Of a DNA stretch of 64,000 nucleotides, positions 25,746 through 37,470 are shown piece by piece. The translations under genes were made by a program, and so were the position numbers. This DNA comes from Gemmatimonadetes bacterium SCN 70-22 (GTDB lineage: Bacteria; Gemmatimonadota; Gemmatimonadetes; Gemmatimonadales; Gemmatimonadaceae). How positions within the stretch are numbered: the first letter of the stretch is position 1; each line of letters opens with the position of its first letter. The DNA is taken from contig MEDZ01000004.1 in the NCBI GenBank assembly GCA_001724275.1, positions 1-64,000 on the forward strand, in the 5' to 3' direction. A model generated the notes under the pieces. It saw nothing but the letters and a program-made list of their open reading frames with translations. It searched no databases and was not told where the DNA came from.

Positions 25746-26983
25746 GCGGGCTGCCCCTCCCTCTCGGCGGCGAAGCGGGTGCGCAGGCGTGCGGTGAGCG
25801 TCGGCCCCAGGTAGATGCGCGAGACCTCATCGTCGAAGACGAGGTCGCGCACGGTCCCGGAGACTTTCACCTGGCCGTCGAACATGATGTAGGCACGGTC
25901 GACGATATCGAGTGTCTGTTCCACGTTGTGGTCGCTGATGAGCACTCCGATACCGCGATGGCGCAGCCCGGCCACGATCGTCTGGATGTCGTGGACCGCG
26001 ATCGGGTCGACCCCGGCGAACGGCTCGTCGAGCATCATGAACTTCGGCTGGGAGACCAGCGCCCGGGTGATCTCGAGGCGGCGCCGTTCCCCCCCGGACA
26101 GCGCGTAGGCCTTGCTGTGCCGGAGGTGCTTGATGCTCAGTTCGTCGAGCAGGGTCTCCAACCGAGATCGACGCTCCTCCTTCGTGATTGGCAACGTCTC
26201 CAGGATGGCCAGGATGTTGTCCTCGACGGTCAGCTTGCGGAAGATCGACGGCTCCTGGGAAAGATAGCCGATGCCGCGGCGCGCGCGCTTGTACATCGGC
26301 ATCCGGGTGATTTCCTCGCCGTCGAGGTGGATCGAGCCGCTGACCGGCTGGATGAGGCCGACGATCATGTAGAACGTCGTCGTCTTCCCCGCCCCGTTCG
26401 GGCCCAGCAGGCCGACGATCTCTCCCTGCTGGAGGTGAAGGGCGACGTCGTGCACGACGCGGCGCTTGCGATAGATCTTGACGAGCCCCTTCGCCTCGAG
26501 CGTGCTCCCCGCGGGGACGACCGCGACCTCACCGGAGCGACGGGCGGTGGGCGACGGACCCGCCGCCGCCGTGGCGTGCTCGCCGGTGAGGCGAAGGGTC
26601 TCGGCCACGTCGACGCGCTGGGGGGCGACCTCATCCCAGAGGGACTCCGCGACGCGAATCTTGGCGCCGACGTCCTGGTCCCCCGGGATCGGGTAGTCGA
26701 TGAGCCGCTGCGCCGCGAGGCGCGGGAGGACCGATTTCTGGAGGAAGGTCCGGACCTCGTCGAGCGACAGGCGCCCCGCCTCGCGGTCGGCGTCGCCCCC
26801 CTGCGACCGGATGGCGGCGAGCCAGTCGTCGCGGAAGCGGATGGCGACGTCGTTGAAGATGGCGACGCCGTCGGCGTCGCACTCGCTGACGACGGCGTGC
26901 AGGCCGAAGGCGACGGACCGATCGCCGCCGGCGCGCTGCTCGATGAGCGCCTTGATGCGCGGTGAGAGGGGATCCGGGGTCAT
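25742..26983 (-). CDS. lptB: LPS export ATPase LptB with an unusual N-terminal extension
   Basis: LptB powers extraction of LPS from the inner membrane together with LptFG and LptC. The ABC domain spans about residues 162-405: Walker [18 protein letters not shown] (about 194), the Q loop [11 protein letters not shown], signature [15 protein letters not shown], Walker [14 protein letters not shown], and the switch histidine in ISDHNVEQ. This core is complete on its own, since normal LptB is about 240 residues. About 160 extra residues precede it ([20 protein letters not shown] onward), with a predicted alpha/beta composition and no motif I know, joined by an Ala/Pro linker (140-160). No ATG, GTG or TTG lies near the ABC domain start in frame, so the extension appears translated. 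Confidence 0.93.
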   Translation of the reverse strand: MTPDPLSPRIKALIEQRAGGDRSVAFGLHAVVSECDADGVAIFNDVAIRFRDDWLAAIRSQGGDADREAGRLSLDEVRTFLQKSVLPRLAAQRLIDYPIPGDQDVGAKIRVAESLWDEVAPQRVDVAETLRLTGEHATAAAGPSPTARRSGEVAVVPAGSTLEAKGLVKIYRKRRVVHDVALHLQQGEIVGLLGPNGAGKTTTFYMIVGLIQPVSGSIHLDGEEITRMPMYKRARRGIGYLSQEPSIFRKLTVEDNILAILETLPITKEERRSRLETLLDELSIKHLRHSKAYALSGGERRRLEITRALVSQPKFMMLDEPFAGVDPIAVHDIQTIVAGLRHRGIGVLISDHNVEQTLDIVDRAYIMFDGQVKVSGTVRDLVFDDEVSRIYLGPTLTARLRTRFAAEREGQPA

Positions 26984-28506
26984 GGGCGTCGGACGGCGTT
27001 AGGCGGGCGCCTGGCCGGCGGCGTGTTGCGGCCGGGGCGGCGTGTGGGAGTGCCGGGCTTGGCGGCCGCCGTATCGGCCACGGCCTCGAGGAAGATCCCC
27101 GAGGCGGAATCGACGACGGTGACGGTCTGCACGTCCCGCTCCTTGAAGTCGACGATGATCTGTCGCCCCCTGACGTAGTTGATTCCCGGCTTGTCGGCGG
27201 CCTTGCTGTTGGGCACCTGGTAGAACGAGCTGGCGTTGCCCGACGCGAGGAGGTCGCGGATCCGGGGGCGCGACGTGGTATCGCCGGCGGCGGCCGAGTC
27301 GAAGCGGGCGACGATGGTGTCGCCACGCAGCCAGTCGCGCTCGGCCGAGCGGACCTTCGTGCTGTCCGGATCACTCTCCGCGTAGGCGGCACGCACGGCG
27401 TACATCTCGCGGATGCGCTGGCCGGGCATCCGCACGTCCAGCGAGTCGGCAATGACGGTGCGCTCGGGCGTGACGGCGGAGGCGGCCCCCGGGCCGAAGG
27501 CGAAGGCGCGCTGCAGCTGGTTGTCCTTCACTCGCAGGTCGATGGTGTCGGACGAGAGCGTGAGCTCCCGGCTCACCGCGACCGCCGAATCCCGGGCCAC
27601 GACCCGCTCCACCAGCTTGTTCCGGGCAAAGACGTCGATGACCTTTCCCCGCAGGGTGAAGGCGTCCTTCCCCTTGCTCTCCACGTACGGCTGCTTCATG
27701 AGGCGCGCGAACTGGCGCCGATTGTCGAGCTCGGCCGAGTCGCCGCGGGCCATCAGGTCGGAGCGGTCGAGCTGCACCGTCCCCCAGGCGACGAAGACGG
27801 AGTCGCCCTCGCCATTGATGTTGTCGGCCGTGAGGAGGACCGGCTCGCCGCGCCGCTGGCCGAGCGAGTCGGCCTCGTAGAGCTTGAGCGTGGGGCGCAT
27901 GGTGGCCACCATGCGCGCGCGCGCGCGGACCCCGCGCACGGCGCGGTAGTACTCCGCGCGCGGTCCCGTCATCGACGCGGAGTCGGGCATCACGGCGTAG
28001 ACGTTCCCCTCGGCCAGGAGCCGTTCTTCCGCCCGGAAGTAGGTCAGCTTGTCGGCATCGAGGTGCACGCGCTTCTCCCGGTACTTCACGTTCCCGAGCA
28101 GGTAGTACAGCTGGTTCTGGTCGTAGAACTCGGCCGAGTCGGCGGTGATCGTGATCCCCTGGGTCGGGCAGCGCCCGGTGAAGCCCCCGCCGAAGTACGA
28201 GGTGTACTTCTGGGAGATGGGATCCTTGATGAACTGGGACCGGTCGCCCTCGATCTCCAGGAGGCAGCGCTCGGCGGGGCGCTCCTGTGGGCGCGGGGCG
28301 GCCGGGGGGGCGACGAACGCCGACTCCACCGGGGCGCCCGCCACGCGGCGCACGATGCTGTCCATCCGGATGAGCGGGATCGAGTCGGCGGGCATGATCG
28401 GGCCGGCCACCGGTGGCGGCGGCGCGGGGGGGCGCCGGCCGAGCCGCATGCAGCCGGCGGTGGCCGCCAGGAGCACGATCGAGAGGAGGACGCGGAGGCG
28501 ACTCAC
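26980..28506 (-). CDS. OstA/LptA-like LPS transport protein, predicted lipoprotein
   Basis: A 508-residue exported protein with beta-jellyroll repeats of the OstA/LptA type: [20 protein letters not shown] then [20 protein letters not shown], and later [20 protein letters not shown]. It is longer than Escherichia coli LptA (about 185 residues) and is a periplasmic bridge or LptD-N-like part. The N terminus is hydrophobic and ends in TAGC at about residue 19, a near-consensus lipobox, followed by a proline-rich linker. The C terminus is a Pro/Arg-rich low-complexity tail. The start is the GTG at 28504-28506 overlapping the lptC stop. Order lptC-ostA-lptB fits LPS export. Confidence 0.85.
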   Translation of the reverse strand: MSRLRVLLSIVLLAATAGCMRLGRRPPAPPPPVAGPIMPADSIPLIRMDSIVRRVAGAPVESAFVAPPAAPRPQERPAERCLLEIEGDRSQFIKDPISQKYTSYFGGGFTGRCPTQGITITADSAEFYDQNQLYYLLGNVKYREKRVHLDADKLTYFRAEERLLAEGNVYAVMPDSASMTGPRAEYYRAVRGVRARARMVATMRPTLKLYEADSLGQRRGEPVLLTADNINGEGDSVFVAWGTVQLDRSDLMARGDSAELDNRRQFARLMKQPYVESKGKDAFTLRGKVIDVFARNKLVERVVARDSAVAVSRELTLSSDTIDLRVKDNQLQRAFAFGPGAASAVTPERTVIADSLDVRMPGQRIREMYAVRAAYAESDPDSTKVRSAERDWLRGDTIVARFDSAAAGDTTSRPRIRDLLASGNASSFYQVPNSKAADKPGINYVRGRQIIVDFKERDVQTVTVVDSASGIFLEAVADTAAAKPGTPTRRPGRNTPPARRPPNAVRRP

Positions 28507-29051
28507 GACTTGGGGATCGTGATCCGGCTGCCGCGCGAACGGGTGGAACGCAGCACGCGCACGTTGTTGAGGTCCGGGTCGCCGATGAAGCCGATGCCCT
28601 CCGTTACGCGCCCATTGGGCTCGGTGATCACGAAGGCCGAGTCGCTGGCGATCTCGTTGCGGCCGGGATCGTAGCGCAGGTGGGGGGTCTGGATCTTGCG
28701 CCCGTCGGTGGCGACGACGACCACGTCGCCGCGCGCCTCCATGTTCCCCAGGCGCACGTTGTAGCTGCCGGTCTTCGAGGTCAGGACGGCGTCCTTCTCC
28801 CCGCTCACCTTGTAGAAGGTGGTGTTGACCTTGCGCAGCTCGGTGCGGGTGTTCTCGTCGTACATGTAGGCGGTGTCGGCCACCAGTTCCGCCCGGCGGA
28901 TTCCCCCGTCCGTGAGGAAGAACTTCACGCCGAACAGCACCTGGTCGGCGGAGTCGGGGACGACGCTGGCCTGCCCCACGACGGGCGGGGCGGCGTCCTT
29001 GCAGGCGGCCAGGAGGGCCGTTCCGAGGAGGAGCGCGAGGAGGCGAGGCAT
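28503..29051 (-). CDS. lptC: LPS export protein LptC, predicted lipoprotein
   Basis: LptC hands LPS from LptBFG to LptA. The 182-residue protein has an N-terminal lipobox LLAAC (cysteine at about residue 17) instead of the membrane helix of E. coli LptC, then a beta-jellyroll: VKFFLTDGGIRRAELVADTA, TRTELRKVNTTFYKVSGEKD, LTSKTGSYNVRLGNMEARGD and TPHLRYDPGRNEIASDSAFV. These are typical of the LptC/YrbK domain. ATG at 29049-29051 overlaps the kdsD stop (TGATG). It is coupled to the OstA-like gene. Confidence 0.9.
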   Translation of the reverse strand: MPRLLALLLGTALLAACKDAAPPVVGQASVVPDSADQVLFGVKFFLTDGGIRRAELVADTAYMYDENTRTELRKVNTTFYKVSGEKDAVLTSKTGSYNVRLGNMEARGDVVVVATDGRKIQTPHLRYDPGRNEIASDSAFVITEPNGRVTEGIGFIGDPDLNNVRVLRSTRSRGSRITIPKS

Positions 29052-30016
29052 CAGGCCACCCCCGCGCGCATCAGGTCATGGAGGTGGACGATGCCCACGA
29101 CGATTCCGGTGTCATCGGTGACCGGCATCGCCATGATGCCGAATTGCTCCATCCGGTACACCGCGGCGCTGGCAAGTTCCTGCGCCTGCGCGGTGCGCGG
29201 CGTCCGGGTCATGACGCGCTCGAGCGGGACGACGAACGGGTCGCCCTCGCGCTCCATCAGGCGCGTGAAGTCGCCGGCGGTGAAGACGCCGAGGAGGCGC
29301 CCGTCGGCGTCGCCCGCGACGACGATCCCGCGCCGCCGGGCAAGGAGGACCGCGACCTCCCGCATCGTCGCCGAGGGCGGGAGGATGGGGAGGCGCTCGC
29401 GCTCCATCAGGTCGCGCACGCGAGTCAGGAGCTTGCGGCCGAGCGAGCCACCCGGGTGGACGCGCGCGAAGTCCTCGCGCTGGAACCCGCGGCGTTCGAG
29501 CAGGACGACCGCCAGGGCGTCGCCTAACGCGAGTGCGACGGTCGTGCTGGTGGTGGGGGCCAGGTCGTGCGGGCACGCTTCCTCGCGCACCCACGCATCG
29601 AGCGTGGCGTCGCATTCCCGCGCCAGCGACGAGGCGGCGTTGCCGGCGATGCCGATGGTGCGCACGCCGAAGCGCTTGAGGTGCTCCAGGAGCACCAGCA
29701 CCTCGTCGCTCTCCCCGCTCTTCGAGAGGAGGATCGCCACGTCGTCGCCCCCCACCAGGCCGAGATCGCCGTGCAGGCTCTCCACCGGGTGCAGGAAGCT
29801 GGCCGGTGTCCCGGTCGAGGTGAGGGTGGCGGCGATCTTCCGCCCGATCAGCCCGGACTTGCCGACCCCGGAGACGATCACGCGGCCCCGCGAGGAAGCG
29901 AGGAGGTCGACGGCCCGCGCGAAGTCCTCCCCCAGCCGCCGCTCGACCTCGGCCAGCGCCTCGGTCTCGAGCCGCAGGACGCGCCGCCCCAGGGCGATCG
30001 CCTGGTCGCCGGTCAT
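29051..30016 (-). CDS. kdsD: D-arabinose-5-phosphate isomerase (KpsF/GutQ family)
   Basis: This enzyme interconverts ribulose 5-phosphate and arabinose 5-phosphate, the first step towards Kdo. The 321-residue protein has an N-terminal SIS domain (VSGVGKSGLIGRKIAATLTS, then LLSKSGESDEVLVLLEHLK and the conserved HPGGSLGRKLL) and two C-terminal CBS domains (about 200-321). ATG at 30014-30016 gives the usual N terminus. It is followed by lptC and preceded by kdsC, both overlapping, so the whole Kdo and LPS-export set is one unit. Confidence 0.95.
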   Translation of the reverse strand: MTGDQAIALGRRVLRLETEALAEVERRLGEDFARAVDLLASSRGRVIVSGVGKSGLIGRKIAATLTSTGTPASFLHPVESLHGDLGLVGGDDVAILLSKSGESDEVLVLLEHLKRFGVRTIGIAGNAASSLARECDATLDAWVREEACPHDLAPTTSTTVALALGDALAVVLLERRGFQREDFARVHPGGSLGRKLLTRVRDLMERERLPILPPSATMREVAVLLARRRGIVVAGDADGRLLGVFTAGDFTRLMEREGDPFVVPLERVMTRTPRTAQAQELASAAVYRMEQFGIMAMPVTDDTGIVVGIVHLHDLMRAGVA

Positions 30017-30624
30017 GCCGGACCGTCCCCGTTGCGCGAGGCCACGTAGGCCTCCACCAGGGTGTCCCACTCGCCTCGCGCCTTCAGGAGCAGCTCGGCA
30101 AACTCGCGCACGGCGCCGTCGCCTCCCTTGCGCGTCAGCCGCAATCGCGCCGCCTGGAAGACCTCCTCGGTGCAGTTGGCGACCACCACCGGGAGCCCGA
30201 CCTCGTGCATCACCCCCAGGTCGGGGAGGTCGTCGCCGATGAAGGCGGCGTCGGACATCGGGATGCCGCGCGCCGCGAGGATGCGGCGCAGCGCGGGGAG
30301 CTTGCGTGCGTGCGCGTCCTGCACCAGCTCGTCGACCCCCAGCTCCCGTGCGCGCAACGACACGCTCTCGGAGACGCGCCCGGTGATGATCGCCACGACG
30401 ATCCCCGCCTGCTGCAACATCTTGATGCCGAGACCGTCCTGGATGTCGTAGCGCTTGCTCTCGAAGCGCGTCCCCCCCACGTCCCCGAGATAGATGCCGC
30501 CGTCGGTGAGGACGCCGTCCACGTCCAGGCCCACGAAGCGCACGCGCCGGGCGTCGTCGGGAGCCAGGTGGGGGAGGAGCCCGACGGGGCGCGGCAGGTC
30601 GTCCGGGGCGCCGAAGCCGATCAT
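30013..30624 (-). CDS. kdsC: 3-deoxy-D-manno-octulosonate 8-phosphate phosphatase
   Basis: KdsC dephosphorylates Kdo 8-phosphate. The 203-residue HAD-superfamily protein has motif I VGLDVDGVLTDGGIYLG, motif II ITGRVSESV, the lysine of motif III, and motif IV IGDDLPDLGVM. Its length is slightly above the usual 170-190 because of an N-terminal lead of about 35 residues. The start ATG at 30622-30624 overlaps the kdsA stop. Its stop overlaps kdsD. Confidence 0.95.
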   Translation of the reverse strand: MIGFGAPDDLPRPVGLLPHLAPDDARRVRFVGLDVDGVLTDGGIYLGDVGGTRFESKRYDIQDGLGIKMLQQAGIVVAIITGRVSESVSLRARELGVDELVQDAHARKLPALRRILAARGIPMSDAAFIGDDLPDLGVMHEVGLPVVVANCTEEVFQAARLRLTRKGGDGAVREFAELLLKARGEWDTLVEAYVASRNGDGPA

Positions 30625-31481
30625 CGGCGCGCCTCCCAGACGGCCACGGCGCGCCGGAGGAGTCCGTCCAGCTCGCCTAACGGGAGCATGTTGGGCCCGT
30701 CGCTCGGGGCGTGGGCCGGGTCGGGGTGGGTCTCGAGAAAGAGCCCGTCGGCCCCCGCAGCGATCGCCGCGAGCGTCAGCGGCGGGATGAACTCGCGCAA
30801 CCCGCCGCTCGCCCCGCCCTCCCCCTTGCCTGGCTGCTGCACGCTGTGGGTCCCGTCGAAGATGACCGGCGTCCCGGTGGCGGCACGCATGCGGGGGAAG
30901 GCGCGCATGTCCACCACCAGGTCCCCGTAGCCGAAGAACGTGCCCCGTTCGGTGGTGGCGGTGCTGGAGATGCTGGAGATGCTGGAGATGCTGGCCGGGA
31001 GACGGGCGGCGGGGGCGACTCCGCCGCGTGGACGAGCGGCGTCCACCTTGGCCACCGCGCCCTTCATCCCCTCCGGGTGCATCCACTGCCCCTTCTTGAT
31101 GTTCACCGGGCGCCCCGTGGCGCCGGCGGCCTCGAGGAGGTCGGTCTGCCGGCAGAGGAAGGCGGGGATCTGCAGGACGTCGACGACTTCGGCCACCGGG
31201 GCGCACTGCTCCGGGAGGTGGACGTCCGTCAGGACCGGGAGCCCGGTCGCCTCGCGCACCCGAGCGAGCTTGGCGAGCCCCTCCTCGATCCCGGGGCCGC
31301 GCGCGGCACCGGGGTTGGAGCGGTTGGCCTTGTCGAACGACGCCTTGAAGACGATCCCGCCCGGGACCAGCGGCGCCAGCTTTGCGAGCGCCTCGGCGAC
31401 GCGGAGGTTGAGGGCGTCATCCTCCAGGACGCACGGCCCGGCGATGACGAAGAGTCGATCCGTCGGAAAGCCTGCGAACAT
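30621..31481 (-). CDS. kdsA: 2-dehydro-3-deoxyphosphooctonate aldolase (Kdo-8-P synthase) with an insertion
   Basis: KdsA condenses phosphoenolpyruvate with arabinose 5-phosphate to form Kdo 8-phosphate. The 286-residue protein has the TIM-barrel landmarks: IAGPCVLED, FKASFDKANRS, DVHLPEQ, the active-site lysine in NIKKGQWMHPEGM, TERGTFFGYGDLVVDMR, and FDGTHSVQQPG. Between EGM and TERG there are 37 residues where E. coli has about 21. The extra stretch includes a repetitive SISSISSIS encoded by a 9-base tandem repeat. All active-site segments are intact, so it is likely functional. The ATG is at 31479-31481, two bases after the pyrG stop. Confidence 0.94.
   Translation of the reverse strand: MFAGFPTDRLFVIAGPCVLEDDALNLRVAEALAKLAPLVPGGIVFKASFDKANRSNPGAARGPGIEEGLAKLARVREATGLPVLTDVHLPEQCAPVAEVVDVLQIPAFLCRQTDLLEAAGATGRPVNIKKGQWMHPEGMKGAVAKVDAARPRGGVAPAARLPASISSISSISSTATTERGTFFGYGDLVVDMRAFPRMRAATGTPVIFDGTHSVQQPGKGEGGASGGLREFIPPLTLAAIAAGADGLFLETHPDPAHAPSDGPNMLPLGELDGLLRRAVAVWEARR
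30962..30994 (-). repeat. 9-bp tandem repeat inside kdsA (3.7 copies)
   Basis: On the + strand TGCTGGAGA is repeated at 30962, 30971 and 30980, with a partial TGCTGG at 30989-30994. All full copies are identical. Read on the coding strand it gives Ser-Ile-Ser units in the loop before the TERG strand of KdsA. Nine bases keep the frame. Confidence 0.9.
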
Positions 31482-31483
31482 GC

Positions 31484-33966
<2,483 letters not shown>

Positions 33967-34077
33967 GCCACCCAAGTTAACCCGCGCACGTGCCCTTTTC
34001 CAACAGCCGTGGTGGTATGCCGTGCGTCCCGCCACGGCGCGGCTGGGGGCCCCGCGCTCCCCGCTCCCACCGGCGCG

Positions 34078-35265
34078 TCAGCGCTCCGGCAGCAGCGTCC
34101 CGAGGAGCCGCAGGGCGTTCCCCCCCATGATCTTCGTCACCTGCGCGTCGGTGAGCCCCGCGGTGCGGAGCGCCTCGGCCACGACGCCCATCGCGCTCGC
34201 GTCGAACGGCGTCGTCGTGGCCCCGTCGAAGTCGGACCCGAGGGCGACGTGATCCTCGCCCGCGACCCGCACGGCATGGACGACCGCCCGGGCGAAGGCG
34301 GCCGGGGTGGGGTCGCAGATGGCGCCATCCCAGTAGCCGATCCCGACGATGCCCCCCGTCGCCGCGATGCGGGCGAGCTGGTCGTCCGACAGGTTGCGCG
34401 GCCCGGGACAGGTTCCCTGCACCCCGCCGTGCGACACGACCACGGGGCGGCGCGTCGTGGCCAGCACGTCGTCGACCAGCCGGGGTGAGGCGTGGGCGAC
34501 ATCGATGATCATCCCTAACGAGTCGATGCGCTGGACCACGGCCCGGCCGAACGGGGTGAGCCCGCCGTGGCTCACGCCATGCGCCGATCCTCCCACCTCG
34601 TTGTCGAAGAAATGGGTGAAGCCGAACATGCGGAAGCCGGCCGCCACCAGCGTGTCGAGGTTCTCGAGCTTCCCCTCCAGCGGGTGAAGGCCCTCGGTCG
34701 CCAGGATCCCGCCGATCGTCGCCTGTCCGCCCCGCCGGTCCGCGAGCAGCCGGGCCAGGTCGTCGCGCGTCCGGATGATCCGGAGCTCGGGAAGCCCATC
34801 CCGGGAGCGGAGTGACCGCGCCGCCGCGTCCTGCAGGCGGTGCGCCTGCCACAACGCACGCTCCCGCAGCGAGAACCAGGCGCGGACCGGGTAGCGCTCC
34901 GTGATGGCCAACAGCGTGATGTTGTCGGTTTCCGCCGTGTTGCGCTCGTAGTTGATCCCGCGCGGCGTCTTGGTCACGACCGAGAAGACCTGCAGCGCGA
35001 CGTGCCCCTCGCGCAGCCGCGGGAGGTCGACGTGGCCGTGGTCGTGGCGCGTGAGGAGGTCCCGCGGCCAGAGGAGGGCGTCCGCGTGCAGGTCGACCAC
35101 GTCGATGCCGGCGAGGAGCGATTCGGCGGCGGGAGAGGCACGGTACGGCCCCGGCGCGGTGACCTTGTTCATCGACCGGTCGGCCATGTCGGCCGCGAAG
35201 AGCATCGCGAGCACCACTGCCGCCACCGCCAGCGCAGCCGTGGCCAGGAGGAGGCGTCGGAGCAT
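34078..35265 (-). CDS. Membrane dipeptidase (peptidase M19), membrane-anchored
   Basis: A 395-residue zinc dipeptidase of the renal dipeptidase family, which cleaves dipeptides including D-amino acid forms. An N-terminal helix (about residues 4-26, LLLATAALAVAAVVLAMLFA) anchors or exports it. Metal ligands are visible: the HxD in DVVDLHADALL (about 58), the bridging glutamate in ILATEGLHPLEG, histidines in GFTHFFDNE and VVVSHGG, and the aspartate in ALGSDFDG. The ATG at 35263-35265 begins MLRRLLLATAAL. It lies alone in its reading unit, 26 bases after the amidotransferase. Confidence 0.92.
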   Translation of the reverse strand: MLRRLLLATAALAVAAVVLAMLFAADMADRSMNKVTAPGPYRASPAAESLLAGIDVVDLHADALLWPRDLLTRHDHGHVDLPRLREGHVALQVFSVVTKTPRGINYERNTAETDNITLLAITERYPVRAWFSLRERALWQAHRLQDAAARSLRSRDGLPELRIIRTRDDLARLLADRRGGQATIGGILATEGLHPLEGKLENLDTLVAAGFRMFGFTHFFDNEVGGSAHGVSHGGLTPFGRAVVQRIDSLGMIIDVAHASPRLVDDVLATTRRPVVVSHGGVQGTCPGPRNLSDDQLARIAATGGIVGIGYWDGAICDPTPAAFARAVVHAVRVAGEDHVALGSDFDGATTTPFDASAMGVVAEALRTAGLTDAQVTKIMGGNALRLLGTLLPER

Positions 35266-35291
35266 GTGGCGGTGTCGGGCTGAGGGTCTCG

Positions 35292-35894
35292 TCAGGCAGC
35301 GCGCGCGCGCTGGTGGAACGCGGTCGCGAGCGCCAGGAAATTGCGCAGGATCGCCAGTCCACCCTGCGTGAGGATCGACTCGGGGTGGAACTGGACCCCC
35401 CACACCGGATGCACGCGATGCCGCAGCGCGTGCACCTCGTCCGGGAGGTCGGAAGCCTCGGCGATGACCTCGAGGTCGGGGGGGAGCGACGCACGCTCCA
35501 CGACGAGCGAGTGGTAGCGCATGACCTCGAGCGGCGACGGGAGCCCCTCGAAGAGCCCTGTCCCGTCGTGCGTGACGAACGACGTCTTGCCGTGCATCAC
35601 GCGGGACGCGCGGACGACGCGGGCGCCGTATGCCTCGCCGATGGACTGGTGGCCGAGGCAGACTCCCAGGAGCGGGACCCGAGCGCCCAGCGCCCGGATC
35701 AGCGGGACGCTGATGCCGGCCTCGCTCGGTGTGCACGGTCCCGGGGAGATCACGATCGCCCGGGGCGCCATCGCGCGCACCTCCTCGACCGTGACGGCGT
35801 CGTTGCGGTGCACCACGAGCTCTTCACCCAGCTCGCCGAAGTACTGCACGAGGTTGTAGGTGAAGCTGTCGTAGTTGTCGATGACGAGGAGCAC
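35292..35894 (-). CDS. trpG: Glutamine amidotransferase, anthranilate/aminodeoxychorismate synthase component II
   Basis: A 200-residue class I glutamine amidotransferase that supplies ammonia to a chorismate-using synthase, for tryptophan or for folate. Motifs: [32 protein letters not shown], the nucleophile elbow [16 protein letters not shown] (Cys about 81), RYHSLVV, and [13 protein letters not shown]. The start is the GTG at 35892-35894, directly before [10 protein letters not shown]. No trpE or pabB partner is in this window, so TrpG versus PabA cannot be decided; a shared subunit is possible. Confidence 0.92.
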   Translation of the reverse strand: MLLVIDNYDSFTYNLVQYFGELGEELVVHRNDAVTVEEVRAMAPRAIVISPGPCTPSEAGISVPLIRALGARVPLLGVCLGHQSIGEAYGARVVRASRVMHGKTSFVTHDGTGLFEGLPSPLEVMRYHSLVVERASLPPDLEVIAEASDLPDEVHALRHRVHPVWGVQFHPESILTQGGLAILRNFLALATAFHQRARAA

Positions 35895-35932
35895 GCGCCA
35901 GGTGGGGAGATGGGATTGGGAAGAACGCCGTG

Positions 35933-36853
35933 TCACCCTCGCGGATGATACTGCTTGTGCACGCTCCGGAGGTAGTCGCGGCTCACGTGCGTGTAGACCT
36001 GCGTGGTCGAGATGTCGGCATGCCCCAGCATCTCCTGCACGGCGCGCAGGTCCGCGCCGCCCTCGAGGAGGTGGGTGGCGAACGAATGGCGTAGCGTGTG
36101 CGGCGAGACATGCTTCTCGATCCCCGCCGCCTCCACGTGCTTGCGCAGGATCTTCCACGCCCCCATGCGCGAGAGCGCTTCCCCGCGCGCATTGAGGAAG
36201 AGGATCCCTTTCCCCTGGCCGCGCTCGAGCTTCGGGCGCAGTTCGCGAAGATACAGGGCGAGCGCCCCGATCGCCGGGCGCCCCACCGGGACGAGCCGCG
36301 CCTTTCCCCCCTTCCCGAACACGCGCACGAGCCCCTCGTCGAGGATGGCGTCCTTCACGTGCAGGGTGATCCACTCGCCCACGCGCAGCCCCGCCCCGTA
36401 GGCGAGTTCCAGCATGGCGCGGTCGCGAAAGCAAAGGGGGTCGTCGAGCGACGGGGCGCCGAGGATCCGGGCCACCTCCTCGACCGTGAGAACGTCGGGG
36501 AGCTCGCGCCAGCGCCGCGGCATCTCCAGCCGATCGCTCGGGTCCGCCGTGGCGAGTCCTTCGCCCACGAGGAAGCGGAAATAGGTCCGAACGGCCGCGA
36601 CGTTGCGACGGATGGAAGAGCCGGCGAGGCCGAGGTCCTTGAGGTGATAGACGAAGTCGCGGAGCGCGCGGGCGTCGATGGCCCCCGGCGTCCTGCGACC
36701 CTTGGATACGGCGAAGGCGGCGAGTCGCGCCACGTCGCGGCCGTATGCCTCGCGGGTGCGCTCCGCCGCGCCCTGCTCGAGCGAGAGGAAGTCGTCGAAT
36801 CGCTCGAGGTGGAAGGCACGCGCCAGCTCGTCGGGGAGCGGCAGGGAGCTCAT
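35933..36853 (-). CDS. xerD: Site-specific tyrosine recombinase XerD
   Basis: XerD, with XerC, resolves chromosome dimers at dif. The 306-residue protein has an N-terminal SAM-like core-binding domain (about 15-100) and a catalytic domain with the R-K-HxxR-H-Y set: [13 protein letters not shown] (Arg), [10 protein letters not shown] (Lys), [35 protein letters not shown] (His and the Tyr nucleophile). The ATG at 36851-36853 overlaps the dedA stop. The length and motifs fit the housekeeping enzyme, not a phage integrase. XerC versus XerD is decided only on likeness. Confidence 0.93.
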   Translation of the reverse strand: MSSLPLPDELARAFHLERFDDFLSLEQGAAERTREAYGRDVARLAAFAVSKGRRTPGAIDARALRDFVYHLKDLGLAGSSIRRNVAAVRTYFRFLVGEGLATADPSDRLEMPRRWRELPDVLTVEEVARILGAPSLDDPLCFRDRAMLELAYGAGLRVGEWITLHVKDAILDEGLVRVFGKGGKARLVPVGRPAIGALALYLRELRPKLERGQGKGILFLNARGEALSRMGAWKILRKHVEAAGIEKHVSPHTLRHSFATHLLEGGADLRAVQEMLGHADISTTQVYTHVSRDYLRSVHKQYHPRG

Positions 36854-37464
36854 GACGCGCGGCGCCGGCGTCGCCACCAGATGGCCAGGGCGGCGGTCAC
36901 GAGCGCGACCGCGATGACACCGCTCCACATGCCGAGCGCCGAGACCCGCGCCACGAGCGCCTCCCAGTTGTTCCCCGTGGTGAAGGCGAGCCAAGTGATG
37001 GCGCCGTACCAGGTGGCCGAGGCGAGGCTGATGGCGAGCGTCAGCTCGAGCAGCGGAAAGTGAAGCGCGCCCGCCATCGGGGGGACGAGGGCGCGCACTG
37101 CGGGGAGGAACCGACTCACGAAGAGGGCGAACGGGCCGTATCGGGCGTGCCAGGCGGCGAGCCGCGCCTCGTTTTGGCCCGCGGCACCGAGGTGGAACTG
37201 GCGATCGATCCATTGGCGCCCCAGGCGGCGGCCCAGCCAGTACATGAACAGCGCCCCGGCCACGTTCCCCCCCCAGACGGCGAGGAAGGCGGGCCATGGG
37301 GAGTGGTCGCCCCGGGCGGCGAGGAAGCCGCCGAAGGCGACGAGGACGTCGGCGGGGATGGGGGGAAAGATGTTCTCGACGGCGGCCAGCACCGCCATGG
37401 CGCCCAGGAGCGTAGTCGGCGGAAGGGCCGAGAGCCAGTCGAGCAGCGCCTGCAGCTGCGGCAC
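36850..37464 (-). CDS. DedA-family membrane protein
   Basis: A 204-residue polytopic protein of the DedA/SNARE-associated family, whose members flip undecaprenyl phosphate or phospholipids and support membrane homeostasis. Visible motifs: [20 protein letters not shown], the [17 protein letters not shown] segment, and the conserved [19 protein letters not shown] basic C-terminal tail ends the protein. The start is a GTG at 37462-37464. It is seven bases from ispF. Confidence 0.92.
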   Translation of the reverse strand: MPQLQALLDWLSALPPTTLLGAMAVLAAVENIFPPIPADVLVAFGGFLAARGDHSPWPAFLAVWGGNVAGALFMYWLGRRLGRQWIDRQFHLGAAGQNEARLAAWHARYGPFALFVSRFLPAVRALVPPMAGALHFPLLELTLAISLASATWYGAITWLAFTTGNNWEALVARVSALGMWSGVIAVALVTAALAIWWRRRRRAS

Positions 37465-37470
37465 GGCGAC

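Noticed and set aside
35933-36853. Tyrosine recombinase as sign of an integrated element
   Set aside because: Length, motifs and tight coupling to dedA and neighbours fit the housekeeping Xer recombinase; no att repeats or cargo genes.
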